NCBI GenBank assembly: GCA_016235815.1
Contig: JACRIM010000014.1
Span: 1-64,000, forward strand
DNA: 64,000 nt
Source of the DNA: Planctomycetota bacterium
GTDB taxonomy: Bacteria > Planctomycetota > Phycisphaerae > UBA1845 > UTPLA1
Reading direction: 5' to 3'
Each line of letters begins with the position of its first letter. The first letter of the stretch is position 1. The notes beneath the pieces are model-generated. The model was not told the origin of the DNA. It ran no database searches and saw only the letters and a program-made list of their open reading frames with translations. The translations under genes were made by a program, and so were the position numbers. Of this stretch, positions 9,263-17,761 are shown piece after piece.

Positions 9263-9840
9263 ACAAGGTCATGACTCAGATCATCACACTTCTTGTTATC
9301 GCCAGTGCACTCGGCGCGGCGACTAATTCGATTCGGCCCACGTCGATGCCATGGATGAGAGCGGAGCGTATCAATGGGTCTGAAGCCGTCACAAATACGG
9401 CTACGACTCCAAAAGTTGTGCCTGTGGAACCGAAGCGCGCAGGTTCCGGCTCGGTTGCCAATGCCGTGGAACCAGCACCGGCTGCTCCTGCGGCAGGTCC
9501 GTTGACGGCCGAGGATGTTTTGTTGCATCTGAAGAACGGGTCGGCCCGATTTGTCGATGCTCGCGAGCAGCATGAGTGGGTGGAGGGTCACTTCCGCAGC
9601 GCGATTCACATACCGGCCAGCGCGATCTACGCCAACATCGATCGCATCGTGCGCGAGGTTCCGCCGAATGAGAAGATCATTGTGTATTGCGGCGGCGGCG
9701 ATTGCGAGGCCAGCCACCACGTTGCGGATGCGTTGAAGAACGACTTCAAATATCAGGACGTGACGGTGTATGTGAAGGGGTGGCAGGAAGTTGACTCGAA
9801 GATGTCGATGTTCGCGTCGTATGTCGCGAAGGGGGACTAA
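9259..9840 (+). CDS. Exported rhodanese-like protein
   Basis: The 193-residue protein has an N-terminal signal or anchor and, from about residue 80, a rhodanese domain: DAREQHEWVEGHFRSAIHIP followed by the active-site loop IVYCGGGDCEASHHVA (about residues 135-150). The loop cysteine is in the position used for sulfur transfer or redox chemistry, with a second Cys five residues later. It overlaps the DUF1573 gene by 4 bases and the MauE-like gene by 1 base (TAATG). Together with MauE this suggests a thiol or sulfur function outside the cytoplasmic membrane. Confidence 0.85.
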   Translation: MNKVMTQIITLLVIASALGAATNSIRPTSMPWMRAERINGSEAVTNTATTPKVVPVEPKRAGSGSVANAVEPAPAAPAAGPLTAEDVLLHLKNGSARFVDAREQHEWVEGHFRSAIHIPASAIYANIDRIVREVPPNEKIIVYCGGGDCEASHHVADALKNDFKYQDVTVYVKGWQEVDSKMSMFASYVAKGD

Positions 9841-10319
9841 TGACGAAGCAACAACTGGCAATTGTTTCACATGTGTGCGCCCTTGGCGTCGCCGGTGTGT
9901 TTCTCTACGCGTCGCTCGAGAAAATCTGGGAGCCGCGACAATTCGCGATGGACGTCACCAACTTTCGCATCCTGCCCGACGCGTATGCGAATCTGGTCGC
10001 AATTATTCTGCCGTGGTGGGAACTTGCCGCGGCCATCGCCCTGCTGATTCCCGCGACGCGCCGAGCCGGTGCATGGGTCATCAGCGGAATGCTGGTCATG
10101 TTCATCGGCGCGGTCGCTTATGCGGCGCTTTATAAGGGGCTGCACATCAGCTGCGGCTGTTTCGGCAAGGATGGCAGCACGGCCGCTGGATGGAAGACGA
10201 TCGGGCTCGACGCATTTTTGCTCGTGGTCACCTTTCTCTCGGTTCGGCTGATGCCGGAGGCGAGCGAGCGTCAGCCAGTCGAGACGTTTCCTGCGGCCGC
10301 TGCATCGCAGGGGGCGTAG
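9840..10319 (+). CDS. MauE/DoxX-family membrane protein
   Basis: The 159-residue protein has four predicted membrane helices (about residues 5-25, 45-67, 73-97 and 118-137) and the MauE-type motif HISCGCFG (about residues 100-107) just before the last helix. MauE proteins help form disulfides in exported proteins; DoxX relatives act in thiosulfate or quinone chemistry. It is the last gene of the DUF1573-rhodanese-MauE operon. The closely spaced cysteines and the rhodanese partner fit a membrane-coupled thiol redox module. Confidence 0.8.
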   Translation: MTKQQLAIVSHVCALGVAGVFLYASLEKIWEPRQFAMDVTNFRILPDAYANLVAIILPWWELAAAIALLIPATRRAGAWVISGMLVMFIGAVAYAALYKGLHISCGCFGKDGSTAAGWKTIGLDAFLLVVTFLSVRLMPEASERQPVETFPAAAASQGA

Positions 10320-10343
10320 CGAGTACGCCTCTTTTCTACGTCA

Positions 10344-11144
10344 TCAACGTTGAAAACCCGCGATGATCGCGAAGCGGCCAGTGTCCGCGCCGTCGCGGCG
10401 GTGGGAATAGAAACGTGGGTCGGCCATAGTCGAGTGATTCGCGATGAAGATTCGATCCGGATTCACGCCCATTCCGATGAGCTGCGCGGCGTTCGCGGTG
10501 CGCATGTTGAAGTAGATGCGGCCGTCGCGCATGGGAAAGAAGCGATCCACGTCGCCGAGCCGGGCGGCGGCGATGCGGCGAACATCTTCGCCCACTTCAT
10601 ATTCGACGGGGCCTGCGCAGGGGCACATGGCCACGATCAGTTCGTCGGGTTTCGTGCCAAACTCGCGAGTCATTTGTCGCAGCATTTCTTCGGCGATCTG
10701 CGTGACGGTTCCCCGCCAGCTCGCGTGGGCCGTGCCGAATGAGCGATGGCGCGGGTCCACCGCGAGGATCAATGGGCAATCCGCCGAGAACTGAATCAGC
10801 GGGACTCCCGGCACGTCGCAGACCAAACCATCGGTGAATTTGATCGCCGTGTCGCGGGAGGCGCGGCCCGCGCCGGCATCCTCTGCGCGCACGCGGAGGA
10901 CATGCGGGCTGTGCACTTGATCGGCGGCAGTAAGCTTGTCGAACGAAAGGCCGATGTGCTCGCAGAGTTGTCGACGACGCGAAACCGCCAGTTCGTGTTG
11001 CGGACCGCGATGGGTGGCCATGTTCCAGGGGCGCGTGGTGACGATGTGTACAAACCCCGGTATTTTTTGAAGCGCATCAAAACGCAGCAACTCTGTATCG
11101 TGGAATTTCTCGATCTGAAGATCGACGAGGTGCGGCCCGTTCAT
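10344..11144 (-). CDS. YfiH-family multicopper-fold purine nucleoside phosphorylase
   Basis: The 266-residue protein matches the YfiH/DUF152 family (PgeF-like), zinc enzymes described as purine nucleoside phosphorylases/adenosine deaminases and also linked to peptidoglycan editing. Metal-site motifs are visible: QVHSPHV (about residue 79), DCPLILAVD (about 124) and GTAHASWRGTV (about 142-152), the first two supplying a His and a Cys and the last a His. The frame extends upstream to 11300, but the ATG at 11144 overlaps the stop of the dehydrogenase gene by 4 bases, showing translational coupling. Confidence 0.9.
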   Translation of the reverse strand: MNGPHLVDLQIEKFHDTELLRFDALQKIPGFVHIVTTRPWNMATHRGPQHELAVSRRRQLCEHIGLSFDKLTAADQVHSPHVLRVRAEDAGAGRASRDTAIKFTDGLVCDVPGVPLIQFSADCPLILAVDPRHRSFGTAHASWRGTVTQIAEEMLRQMTREFGTKPDELIVAMCPCAGPVEYEVGEDVRRIAAARLGDVDRFFPMRDGRIYFNMRTANAAQLIGMGVNPDRIFIANHSTMADPRFYSHRRDGADTGRFAIIAGFQR

Positions 11145-12097
11145 GTGTTGCACGCGAGGAGAATCTTGATGTGGTTTGGGTCGGCGGCGAGTGACATCGC
11201 GGCAACGCCTTCGCTGAGGGGCATTTGTTTGGAGATCATCGATTGAACGTCGACCTGTTTTCGCGCCAGTGCCCCGAGCGCGTCGCTGAATGGCCCGCAT
11301 CGGCTGCCGAGCAGTGAGATCTCATTCACGACCAGTGGTGTCAAGTCGGCGGGTGTCGGCGTCGCGCACGTCGTCTTGAGGATGATGGTGCCTTTGGGGC
11401 GGACCATTCGCATGGCCAGCGGCAACCCCTCGGGCGAGCCGGTGCATTCGATGACGACGTCCTGCTCGCCCCAATGAGAGAACTCGGTGACGTTGGAGGT
11501 GCGAATGCGCTTGCGATCGAGCAGGTCCAGCGTCCTCGGATTGCGACCGACGGCGGTTAGGCGGCAGGGGAATTGGGCCAGAACCTGCGCCACGAGCAAG
11601 CCGAGGCGGCCCGTTCCGATGACGGCGATGCTGGTCTTGGTTTCGAGCTTGATCTGCCGCAGCACTTGGTAAGCGGCAGCAAGCGGTTCGGTGAAGACGG
11701 CTTCGGCGTCGGTCACGCCGTCGGGGACGAGATGGCAGTTTCGCTCGGGCAGGGTGACGAACTCCGCGAAGACGCCGGGCCGACCCTGAATGCCGAGGAC
11801 CGTGCGCCGTCGACAGTGACTCGACAGGCCGCTGGTACACATGTCGCATCGGCCGCAGACGCAGTTGATCTCGCCGACGACTCGTTTGTTTATGAGCGCA
11901 TCAGGCCCGATGGTGACGACGCCGACGAATTCGTGTCCGAGGATGCCTTTGAAACCGCCGTAGCCTTTGAGGATTTCGAGATCGGTCGCGCAGATGCCGG
12001 CGAGGGAGACTTTGATGAGGACTTCACCCGCCGATGCGGTCGGCGTTGGTTCGTCGCGGAGGGAGAGTTTGCCGGAATCGACTACGAGGGCACGCAT
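11141..12097 (-). CDS. Zinc-type alcohol dehydrogenase (MDR superfamily)
   Basis: The 318-residue protein is a medium-chain dehydrogenase. The catalytic zinc motif GICATDLEILKGY (about residues 34-46) and GHEFVGVV (about 53-60) are present, followed by the structural-zinc cysteine cluster NCVCGRCDMCTSGLSSHC (about 77-94) and the nucleotide-binding VIGTGRLGLLVAQ (about 160-172). The start at 12097 (MRALVVDSGKL) fits family N-termini; the frame extends upstream without support. Substrate cannot be told. It is the first gene of a two-gene unit with the YfiH protein. Confidence 0.9.
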   Translation of the reverse strand: MRALVVDSGKLSLRDEPTPTASAGEVLIKVSLAGICATDLEILKGYGGFKGILGHEFVGVVTIGPDALINKRVVGEINCVCGRCDMCTSGLSSHCRRRTVLGIQGRPGVFAEFVTLPERNCHLVPDGVTDAEAVFTEPLAAAYQVLRQIKLETKTSIAVIGTGRLGLLVAQVLAQFPCRLTAVGRNPRTLDLLDRKRIRTSNVTEFSHWGEQDVVIECTGSPEGLPLAMRMVRPKGTIILKTTCATPTPADLTPLVVNEISLLGSRCGPFSDALGALARKQVDVQSMISKQMPLSEGVAAMSLAADPNHIKILLACNT

Positions 12098-12651
12098 GAT
12101 GCTGGATGATACGAAGCAGCGGCAAGCCCGTACAGCGTAGCGTCCTTGATAGCGAAAAAGTCGCACCCCCGGGGGATGCGACTTTCACGCGAGAACAGTT
12201 GAAATAATGGCCGCCAGCCGCTGGACGATTCCGATAGCAGGGCCGAGATCCAGTCCGGTCCTTTCCAGTCGTTGAGGTCCGCCTTGACCTCACCGGCTGC
12301 TCGCATCGGAATGCCGCAGCTTGCAATTCCGTTCGCCTCGACGGCCGATGGAGGATGTTATCGACCGCTCAAGGCAACGCAATAAAGATCCGGGGAAAAT
12401 AAAAAAAAATCTGCGGGCCAGGCGCGAGCGAGGTAGAGCGTTGGGGATCGTCCACGCTTCGTCCTCTTGAGACGCTGCGCGTCGCGCAGATTGTCCCTGG
12501 TCGCCGTTGCCCAACGGGGTGGATCGCCGCGCACTCGGCGTATTGTCGTCATCGCGATTTTCAATACTGCCGTGCCGCATTGCCGAGCCTCAACATTGCA
12601 GCGCTTCGTTTGATCCACTAGATTGACCCGGTCTTTCATGGAGCATCTCAC
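12098..12651. other. Intergenic region without a convincing gene
   Basis: This 554-base stretch contains the hairpin terminator near its left end and an A-run at 12401-12410. Several minus-strand frames exist but are Arg/Ser-rich and lack ribosome sites. One short frame ending at the T-run side (about 12191-12295) has a hydrophobic tail but no ATG. I see no supported gene here. Confidence 0.4.
12157..12185 (-). terminator. Strong hairpin with T-run, minus-strand terminator lacking an obvious gene upstream
   Basis: The stem AAAGTCGCA/TGCGACTTT encloses CCCCC and GGGGG (12157-12185) and reads into TTTTT on the minus strand. It lies 60 bases before the dehydrogenase start, so it does not terminate that gene. 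The minus-strand DNA feeding into it (about 12190-12600) has no convincing gene. It may end a short RNA, or attenuate the dehydrogenase-YfiH unit if transcription begins further upstream. Confidence 0.65.
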
Positions 12652-13320
12652 GTGGGAGTCCCCGGCGTCGTAACCCATCGGCTTGTGAACTGCGTCAATA
12701 TGCCGCAGCTGATTCAACGCTGCGGACTGCGGGCCTTTGTGGAGACAGGCATTCTCGACGGGGACGGGATTGCGGTGGCGCTGCACTACGGGTTCAGCCG
12801 TGTATTTTCGTGTGATATCGCCCGCGAATGCATCGAGAAGGCCCAACGGCGGTTTACCAATACCAATGTGTGTTTGTCCCTTGGCGATTCGCGCGAATTC
12901 ATCCGGCAAATGGCGGCGCAGGTGGAGGGACCGGCACTTTTTTGGCTGGACGCCCATTTTCCGGATCACGCGGCCGGCGACGTGGGGGAGTTCCCCTTGC
13001 CCGATGAACTGGCCACGCTTCGGGCACGCAAGGGCGTCGAGCGGGATGTGATCATCTGCGACGACATGCGATGCATCCCCGGCGACGACAACCCGACGCT
13101 GATTCCGCGAACGCACCCGGACATTGCCGCAAACCCCGATCGCTTCATCCAGAAGGGCCTAACGCTCAAAATGCTATGGGGCCCGTTTGCCGATTCGCAC
13201 GACGTATACCTGATTAATGAGGAGACCGGTGTGCTGCTGTTGGTGCCGCGCGGAACGGCATATCGGGGACACTTTCGTTGGCGCATCCTTCGGCGGCCAC
13301 GAATGATACGGCTGCACTGA
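12652..13320 (+). CDS. Uncharacterised protein with a methyltransferase-like fold
   Basis: The 222-residue protein has the order of elements seen in FkbM-like or other class I methyltransferases: VETGILDGDGIAVALHYG (about residues 30-47), VFSCDIARECIEKAQ (about 51-65), CLSLGDSREFI, then FWLDAHFPDH (about 98-107) and a later DVIICDDMR. The classical glycine-rich loop is replaced by Asp-Gly-Asp-Gly, so binding of S-adenosylmethionine is uncertain. The start is GTG with GGAG 8 bases upstream; an internal ATG at 12700 is possible. It precedes two glycosyltransferases and may modify a glycan. Confidence 0.65.
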   Translation: MGVPGVVTHRLVNCVNMPQLIQRCGLRAFVETGILDGDGIAVALHYGFSRVFSCDIARECIEKAQRRFTNTNVCLSLGDSREFIRQMAAQVEGPALFWLDAHFPDHAAGDVGEFPLPDELATLRARKGVERDVIICDDMRCIPGDDNPTLIPRTHPDIAANPDRFIQKGLTLKMLWGPFADSHDVYLINEETGVLLLVPRGTAYRGHFRWRILRRPRMIRLH

Positions 13321-13380
13321 TCACGGCGGCGGCGATACCAATTGCAATCGGGGCGGATCGTTCGACCGAGAGACATCGCG

Positions 13381-14316
13381 ATGCAGGTCTTCGCCGTCAT
13401 ACCCGTACACAACCACGTCGAGGAGACGCTTCGATGCCTGGCGGGGCTGACCCGGCAGACGGGCGTTGAATGCGGCGTGTTTGTGGTGGATGGTGGATCG
13501 ACCGACGGCACGCCGGAGCGGATTGCGGCGGCGTTTCCGCAGGTGACGGTGGTGCGGGGCGATGACTCGCTGTGGTGGACGGGCGCGACGGCACTCGGGG
13601 TGGACGCGGCGCTAGAGGTTGCAGGTGCCGGTGATTTCATTCTGTTCCTGAATAACGACACAGAGGTCGGCACCGATTATTTGCAGAAGCTCGTGGCGTG
13701 TTCCGAGCGGCATGGGCGTGTGCTGGTCGGGTCGCTGAATGTCAGCATGGATACCCCGCCGGTGGTTGTGGACAGCGGTGTGCGCTGGGATTGGGCGAGT
13801 GTGTCGTCAGCGCAGCTGCCGGTGGAGGCGGGCGCGATCGACACGACGGACGTCACCACGCTGTCCGGGCGTGGGATGCTGGTGCCGGTGGAGGTGTTTC
13901 AGAAAATAGGCAATGTGGATGCGCGACGGCTGCCGCACTATGCCGCGGATTATGAATTCTCCATGCGCGCGGCGCGGGCCGGCTTTCGACTTGCGTTTTC
14001 TTACGAAGCCGTGGTGCGCGTCAACACGACGATCACCGGGCGCGAAGGGGATTTGGCGACGCCGGTCGGATTCGGTGAGGCGCTGCACCTGCTTTTTTCG
14101 CGCCGGAGCATTCGCAATGTCATGGATCGGTTGCGGTTTGTGGCGGCAGCCTGCCCGCCGGAGTATCGGATTCGAAATTATGCGGCCGTGGCAGCGGCGT
14201 CGGCATGGTTACTGACGAACGTGCCGATTTTGTTTCAGATCAAACATGGGTTGCTGCGCATCGTGCTGCCGGGGCGATTGAAGTCGTGGATGCGCGCCCG
14301 TAAGCTGTTGGCGTAA
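13381..14316 (+). CDS. Family 2 glycosyltransferase
   Basis: The 311-residue enzyme has the GT-A fold of family 2. Visible are FAVIPVHNHVEETLRCL at the N-terminus, FVVDGGSTDGT (about residues 38-48) for the sugar nucleotide, and FLNNDTEVG (about 95-103) as the DxD-like metal site. The overall layout, including SLWWTGA, is like rhamnosyltransferase-type members. The start at 13381 is preferred over an upstream TTG because it begins at the first strand and has a purine-rich site upstream. The donor and acceptor are unknown; it lies in a three-gene surface-glycan group. Confidence 0.85.
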   Translation: MQVFAVIPVHNHVEETLRCLAGLTRQTGVECGVFVVDGGSTDGTPERIAAAFPQVTVVRGDDSLWWTGATALGVDAALEVAGAGDFILFLNNDTEVGTDYLQKLVACSERHGRVLVGSLNVSMDTPPVVVDSGVRWDWASVSSAQLPVEAGAIDTTDVTTLSGRGMLVPVEVFQKIGNVDARRLPHYAADYEFSMRAARAGFRLAFSYEAVVRVNTTITGREGDLATPVGFGEALHLLFSRRSIRNVMDRLRFVAAACPPEYRIRNYAAVAAASAWLLTNVPILFQIKHGLLRIVLPGRLKSWMRARKLLA

Positions 14317-14353
14317 CAAGGACGCCCGCAGCAGAAAAGAAGCCCGTGCCGCG

Positions 14354-15442
14354 ATGCCCGAACCGTCGACGCCGCTCATCTCCGTGATCATTCCATCGTT
14401 TAATCGGCGCGAGAAGCTCGCCGCCTGCCTCGAGTCGCTTTGCAGGCAGAACTATCCGCGGTACGAAGTTATTGTTGTCGACGATTGCTCGACCGACGGC
14501 ACGGCCGAATTCCTTGATGAGTTCGGCCCGGCGCATCCGACGGTTGACTTTCGCTGGTACAAGAACGAGACCAATTCCGGGGCGAATCACAGTCGCAACC
14601 GCGGCGTGCGCGAGTCCAAGGGCGCCATCCTTGCGTTCATTGACAGCGACTGCATTGCCCGGCCCGATTGGCTGGAGAAGATCAACCGCGCCTTCGATTC
14701 GCCGGACATCGCCGCCATCGTCGGACGCATCACGGATCCGCCGGTCCGCAATGTCTTTGAACTCACCCATCGCGGCGGCAATCGGATTCCCGGCGACGGC
14801 GACCCGGGGCGGCTCGTCGGTTGCAACATGGCGGTGCGGCGGGCCGAGATGTTGCACATCGGCTGGGATGAGGATCGACGGTTTCAGGCGATGACGGCCG
14901 TCGGGGTGCCCGATACGGCCACGTCCGGCGGTTGCGACGAAGAACATATTTATCTGATCCTTCGCGCCCTTGGCTATCGGCAGCGCGCTGCGCAAGACGC
15001 GGTCGTGCTGCACGAGCACTATTACACCGGTCGCTCGCTCATGCGACAGGCCTATATCGGCGGCGGGTCGGCGGCGCACCTTGTGTACAAGTATCGTCTG
15101 CCTATACGGATTGATATCCTGCCGTTCGTTCTGACGTATGTGACGCTGCCGTTCATGGCGTGGGATGTGCGGCTGGGATTCGTGCCGTTGTTTTTCTTTG
15201 CGGGGGCATGCGCGGCACTTTTCTACAATGACGTGTGGCGGAAAGGGAAGAACGTTGCACAGACGATTGCGACGTTTCCGATCCTGCTTGCGTATTACCA
15301 CGTGCGTGTGCTGGGCTATGCGATCGAAGCAGTGCGCGTACGTCTGCGGCGAAACAAGATGAAGCGGGTCAGCCTGAGTGACATGGCGCGGGATTCGGCG
15401 GACATTCGCGCGAAGATTGCGGAAAGCGCACTACGAAACTGA
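14354..15442 (+). CDS. Family 2 glycosyltransferase with C-terminal membrane segments
   Basis: The 362-residue enzyme begins with the GT2 strand ISVIIPSFNRREKL and has VIVVDDCSTDGTAEFL (about residues 37-52) and FIDSDCIARPDWL (about 95-107), which holds the DxD motif. The C-terminal third has two hydrophobic segments (about residues 255-300), which probably anchor it to the cytoplasmic membrane. Its 3' end overlaps the convergent rnpA gene by 12 bases. Confidence 0.88.
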   Translation: MPEPSTPLISVIIPSFNRREKLAACLESLCRQNYPRYEVIVVDDCSTDGTAEFLDEFGPAHPTVDFRWYKNETNSGANHSRNRGVRESKGAILAFIDSDCIARPDWLEKINRAFDSPDIAAIVGRITDPPVRNVFELTHRGGNRIPGDGDPGRLVGCNMAVRRAEMLHIGWDEDRRFQAMTAVGVPDTATSGGCDEEHIYLILRALGYRQRAAQDAVVLHEHYYTGRSLMRQAYIGGGSAAHLVYKYRLPIRIDILPFVLTYVTLPFMAWDVRLGFVPLFFFAGACAALFYNDVWRKGKNVAQTIATFPILLAYYHVRVLGYAIEAVRVRLRRNKMKRVSLSDMARDSADIRAKIAESALRN

Positions 15443-15793
15443 CTTTGCTCGCGCGGCAGCACGCCGAGCAGCATCAACCAGAGACTGACGCACGCCGGTC
15501 AGTTCCCAATCGCCGGCCGTTCTAGCGACGACGACGAAATCGCATCCGCCCGGAATATTGGATTGTTCCATGCGGAATGCCTCGCGGAGCAGCCGTTTCA
15601 CGCGATTTCGCACTACGGCCGACCCGAGCTTGCGGCTCACCGAAAGACCGACGCGCGAATAGGCCCGCACATTGGCCGCGGCATAGACAACCATGCGCTG
15701 GTTTGAGGCGGTTTGACGCTTTGCAAAGACGCGGGCAAAGGCGGATCGACCACTGAGTCGTCTTGTCGCAGGAAATGTGTTTCGGGCCGCCAA
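15431..15793 (-). CDS. rnpA: Ribonuclease P protein component
   Basis: RnpA binds the RNase P RNA and helps mature tRNA 5' ends. The 120-residue basic protein has the family signature VVRNRVKRLLREAFR (about residues 60-74) and the N-terminal FPATRRLSGRSAFARVF. The start is TTG, decided by AGGAG 7 bases upstream. The usual neighbour rpmH is not found upstream on this strand, so the common rpmH-rnpA pair is broken here. Confidence 0.93.
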   Translation of the reverse strand: MAARNTFPATRRLSGRSAFARVFAKRQTASNQRMVVYAAANVRAYSRVGLSVSRKLGSAVVRNRVKRLLREAFRMEQSNIPGGCDFVVVARTAGDWELTGVRQSLVDAARRAAARAKSVS

Positions 15794-16089
15794 CGCCGTG
15801 CTCCTATCTGACCACTATGCCGCTCGGGAACCTTCTTAACAACCTGTGAAATCCTTGTGCAGTTCGTGGAAAGTCTGTTGATTTGACTGCCGGCGTACGG
15901 CGGCCAGCTTGTGATTTTACAGGGTGACCGGAGAATTTACGAAAACCCAGCAATTCTTGCGCGCGGCATTACTCGTTGACTGATGTGAGGTTGCGCGACT
16001 CCCCATTCTTGTAAGTCCGGAATCGCTGCGTGTGAGACACTGCCCCGGGCGCATTTTCCCTGGAATTCGGTGCATCATGGGTTAGGTTG
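15794..16089. other. Intergenic region
   Basis: These 296 bases lie between the start of rnpA and the structured RNA candidate. No protein-coding frame of note is seen and no rpmH is present. The segment must hold the rnpA promoter, which I could not identify with confidence. Confidence 0.3.
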
Positions 16090-16224
16090 AGTTCGCGGCG
16101 ACCTACGGACTGTTGGTCGTCGCGACAACCACGATCCAGCGCAATCGGCTTCGATTGCGAAGTGAATAAGGCGCGGTCTGCCTGCTCGTAGACGGAACTC
16201 CGACGGCAGGCCGCCTTTGTTTTT
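16090..16224 (+). ncRNA. Candidate structured small RNA with three hairpins and a terminator
   Basis: Three hairpins follow each other: CGCGGCGACC/GGTCGTCGCG (16094-16124, one G-U pair), a perfect CGCAATCG/CGATTGCG (16140-16159) and a GC-rich stem with bulges (16170-16182 with 16205-16215) that runs into TTTGTTTTT. The last is a typical intrinsic terminator on the plus strand. No protein gene lies upstream on this strand for more than 600 bases, so the terminator would serve an untranslated RNA. A -10-like TAGGTT occurs at 16083-16088, but the -35 is poor. The 5' end could lie further left, and no RNA family is recognised. Confidence 0.5.
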
Positions 16225-16380
16225 ACGCATCCGCGTTCTTTATTCTCCGGTTCATGACGACAGGCCGTTTCGGTTATCAGCCGTCGCGAATCCTCGTTCT
16301 CAGTATTCCTGAACGAGCATTCTCGCTGAACCGATAGCCCTTCGGCCGCGCGAACGTCGGCGTGGCCAGGAGAAGGGGAA

Positions 16381-16998
16381 ATGAAGAAGCACTTCGCGGA
16401 GGCGGGTTCCGTACCCTATCACAGGGACCGACATATCCAGATCGCGCTCGCTGCGATTATCGGATTGCTTGCAATGTGGGCGGTTGTCATTTCGCTTACC
16501 GAGCGCGGCATGTCGCTTGCGGCCGTCGAACAGCTCGGCGTCCTTCTGGTTCTTACTGTTCCACTCCTGTTGCTCGCTGTTATTTATGGTTGGGCCGGGA
16601 TCCTTGACGCAGTGCTCTGGACCGTTCGCCCGCCGATGCCATGCCCCGCGGCGCACGAGGCGGTGACGTTTTTCCACCTGGCGGCCGCGTTTTCGCTTGC
16701 AACCGGATTCGTATGCACGCTTCTTGGGCTTGTTGTTTCGTTGGCTAATCTCGGGCATCCGCGCGACCTCGGCCCAAGTCTGGCCGGAACGCTGATCTGT
16801 CAATTCATCGGAATCCTGCTTGCGATCGTCAGCCTGATTGCCGCAGCCCGTATCGCACGCCGACACGTCGGTATGACGCTTCTCTCGCCGCTGGCGCGGC
16901 GCTCGGCCGGCGTTGCGGGCGCGACGGTCATCGCCGGCACGCTGACTACACTCATTGCCTTCGGGATCTTGCGATTGTCGGTTTGCCCGGGTCTTTAG
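16381..16998 (+). CDS. Membrane protein resembling MotA/TolQ/ExbB proton-channel subunits
   Basis: The 205-residue protein has about four membrane helices (near residues 20-40, 50-72, 96-125 and 135-160, plus one at 178-198). The stretch TGFVCTLLGLVVSLANLG followed by LGPSLAGTLICQFIGILLA (about 110-150) resembles the conserved TM3-TM4 region of MotA/TolQ proteins. Length fits the family, but no MotB/TolR partner lies next to it. A strong ribosome site (AGGAGAAGGGG) precedes the start. The assignment rests on one region. Confidence 0.5.
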   Translation: MKKHFAEAGSVPYHRDRHIQIALAAIIGLLAMWAVVISLTERGMSLAAVEQLGVLLVLTVPLLLLAVIYGWAGILDAVLWTVRPPMPCPAAHEAVTFFHLAAAFSLATGFVCTLLGLVVSLANLGHPRDLGPSLAGTLICQFIGILLAIVSLIAAARIARRHVGMTLLSPLARRSAGVAGATVIAGTLTTLIAFGILRLSVCPGL

Positions 16999-17044
16999 AC
17001 ACCACCATTTGCAAGGGGCACTGGCGCAATGCTACGCTGCGCCC

Positions 17045-17392
17045 ATGCAAACCGTCCTCCTTCTCATCGCCAGTAATCTCTTCATGACCATCGCATGGTA
17101 TGGCCATCTGCGTCACAAGAGCACAGACCTGTGGAAGGTGGTGCTGATCAGTTGGGGCATTGCGTTTTTTGAATACTGCCTGCAGGTCCCCGCCAATCGC
17201 TGGGGCCACGGCCGCTGGACGGCGACCGAGCTGAAGATCATGCAGGAGGTGATCAGCATTGTGGTGTTCTCGGGGTTTTGCTTTCTCTATTTGCGTGAGA
17301 CGATGCGCTGGAATCATGTCGTGGCTTTCGGGCTGATTGTGGCGGCGGTGGCGTTTGCGTTTTGGCCGACGAATCCGGCGAAGGCGGGATGA
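17045..17392 (+). CDS. DUF486 (DMT-type) small membrane protein
   Basis: The 115-residue protein has four predicted membrane helices and matches the DUF486 family of small drug/metabolite-transporter-like proteins: SNLFMTIAWYGHL near the start, WGIAFFEYCLQVPANRWGH (about residues 37-55) and FSGFCFLYLRETMRWNH (about 74-90). The start at 17045 is chosen because the 30 residues upstream are not protein-like. Function of the family is unknown. Confidence 0.88.
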   Translation: MQTVLLLIASNLFMTIAWYGHLRHKSTDLWKVVLISWGIAFFEYCLQVPANRWGHGRWTATELKIMQEVISIVVFSGFCFLYLRETMRWNHVVAFGLIVAAVAFAFWPTNPAKAG

Positions 17393-17510
17393 ATCTTCCC
17401 AAGGAGGTGAGTACAAGACGTCGATCGCCGTGGTTAATAAGTGATTTCGCAATGCCGGAGCGACCGCGTGTTCTCCACGGCGAATCTTCGAACGGCGCGT
17501 GCGGCTCGTA

Positions 17511-17538
17511 TTGCCGCGGCGGAACGGGCGAATAGAAT
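17511..17538 (+). promoter_or_regulatory. Promoter of tRNA-Ser
   Basis: TTGCCG (17511-17516), a 16-base spacer and TAGAAT (17533-17538) precede the tRNA by 11 bases, a spacing expected for a directly transcribed tRNA gene. Confidence 0.6.
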
Positions 17539-17549
17539 AGGGAGCCTCA

Positions 17550-17636
17550 GGAGAGGTGGCCGAGTGGCTTAAGGCGGCGGTCTTGAAAACCGCAGTGCTG
17601 GAAACGGCACCGGGGGTTCGAATCCCTCCCTCTCCG
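17550..17636 (+). tRNA. tRNA-Ser (anticodon TGA)
   Basis: The 87-base sequence folds as a class II tRNA with a long variable arm. The acceptor stem GGAGAGG pairs with CCTCTCC, the discriminator base is G, the D-arm contains GGCCGAGTGG, the anticodon stem GCGGT/ACCGC carries loop CTTGAAA (anticodon TGA), and the T-arm contains GGTTCGAATCC. CCA is not encoded. A truncated integrase begins 125 bases downstream, so this gene is the likely attachment site of the island to the right. Confidence 0.97.
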
Positions 17637-17761
17637 TTCTTCATTCCTGGCGCAAATCGGTAAGTACCGATTTGGCCGTCAGTTGGCTCAACTTTCGATC
17701 ATCAGTTCCGAACCTTTTGGTGCACAGTTGGTGCACGCTTTGTGCGCCGGAGGTTTTCCAA

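Noticed and set aside
12191-12295. Short minus-strand frame with a hydrophobic tail near the terminator
   Set aside because: It has no ATG and only weak CTG starts; not enough to call a gene.
12358-13116. Minus-strand frame of 252 codons ahead of the T5 terminator
   Set aside because: It mostly overlaps the methyltransferase-like gene in antisense and is unlike protein; it does not explain the terminator.
14240-15301. Minus-strand frame of 353 codons
   Set aside because: It is antisense to a clear glycosyltransferase and lacks a ribosome site.
17398-17537. Perfect GGAGGTGA followed by a possible GTG-started frame before tRNA-Ser
   Set aside because: The GTG overlaps the ribosome-site-like sequence itself, and the frame runs into the tRNA promoter.
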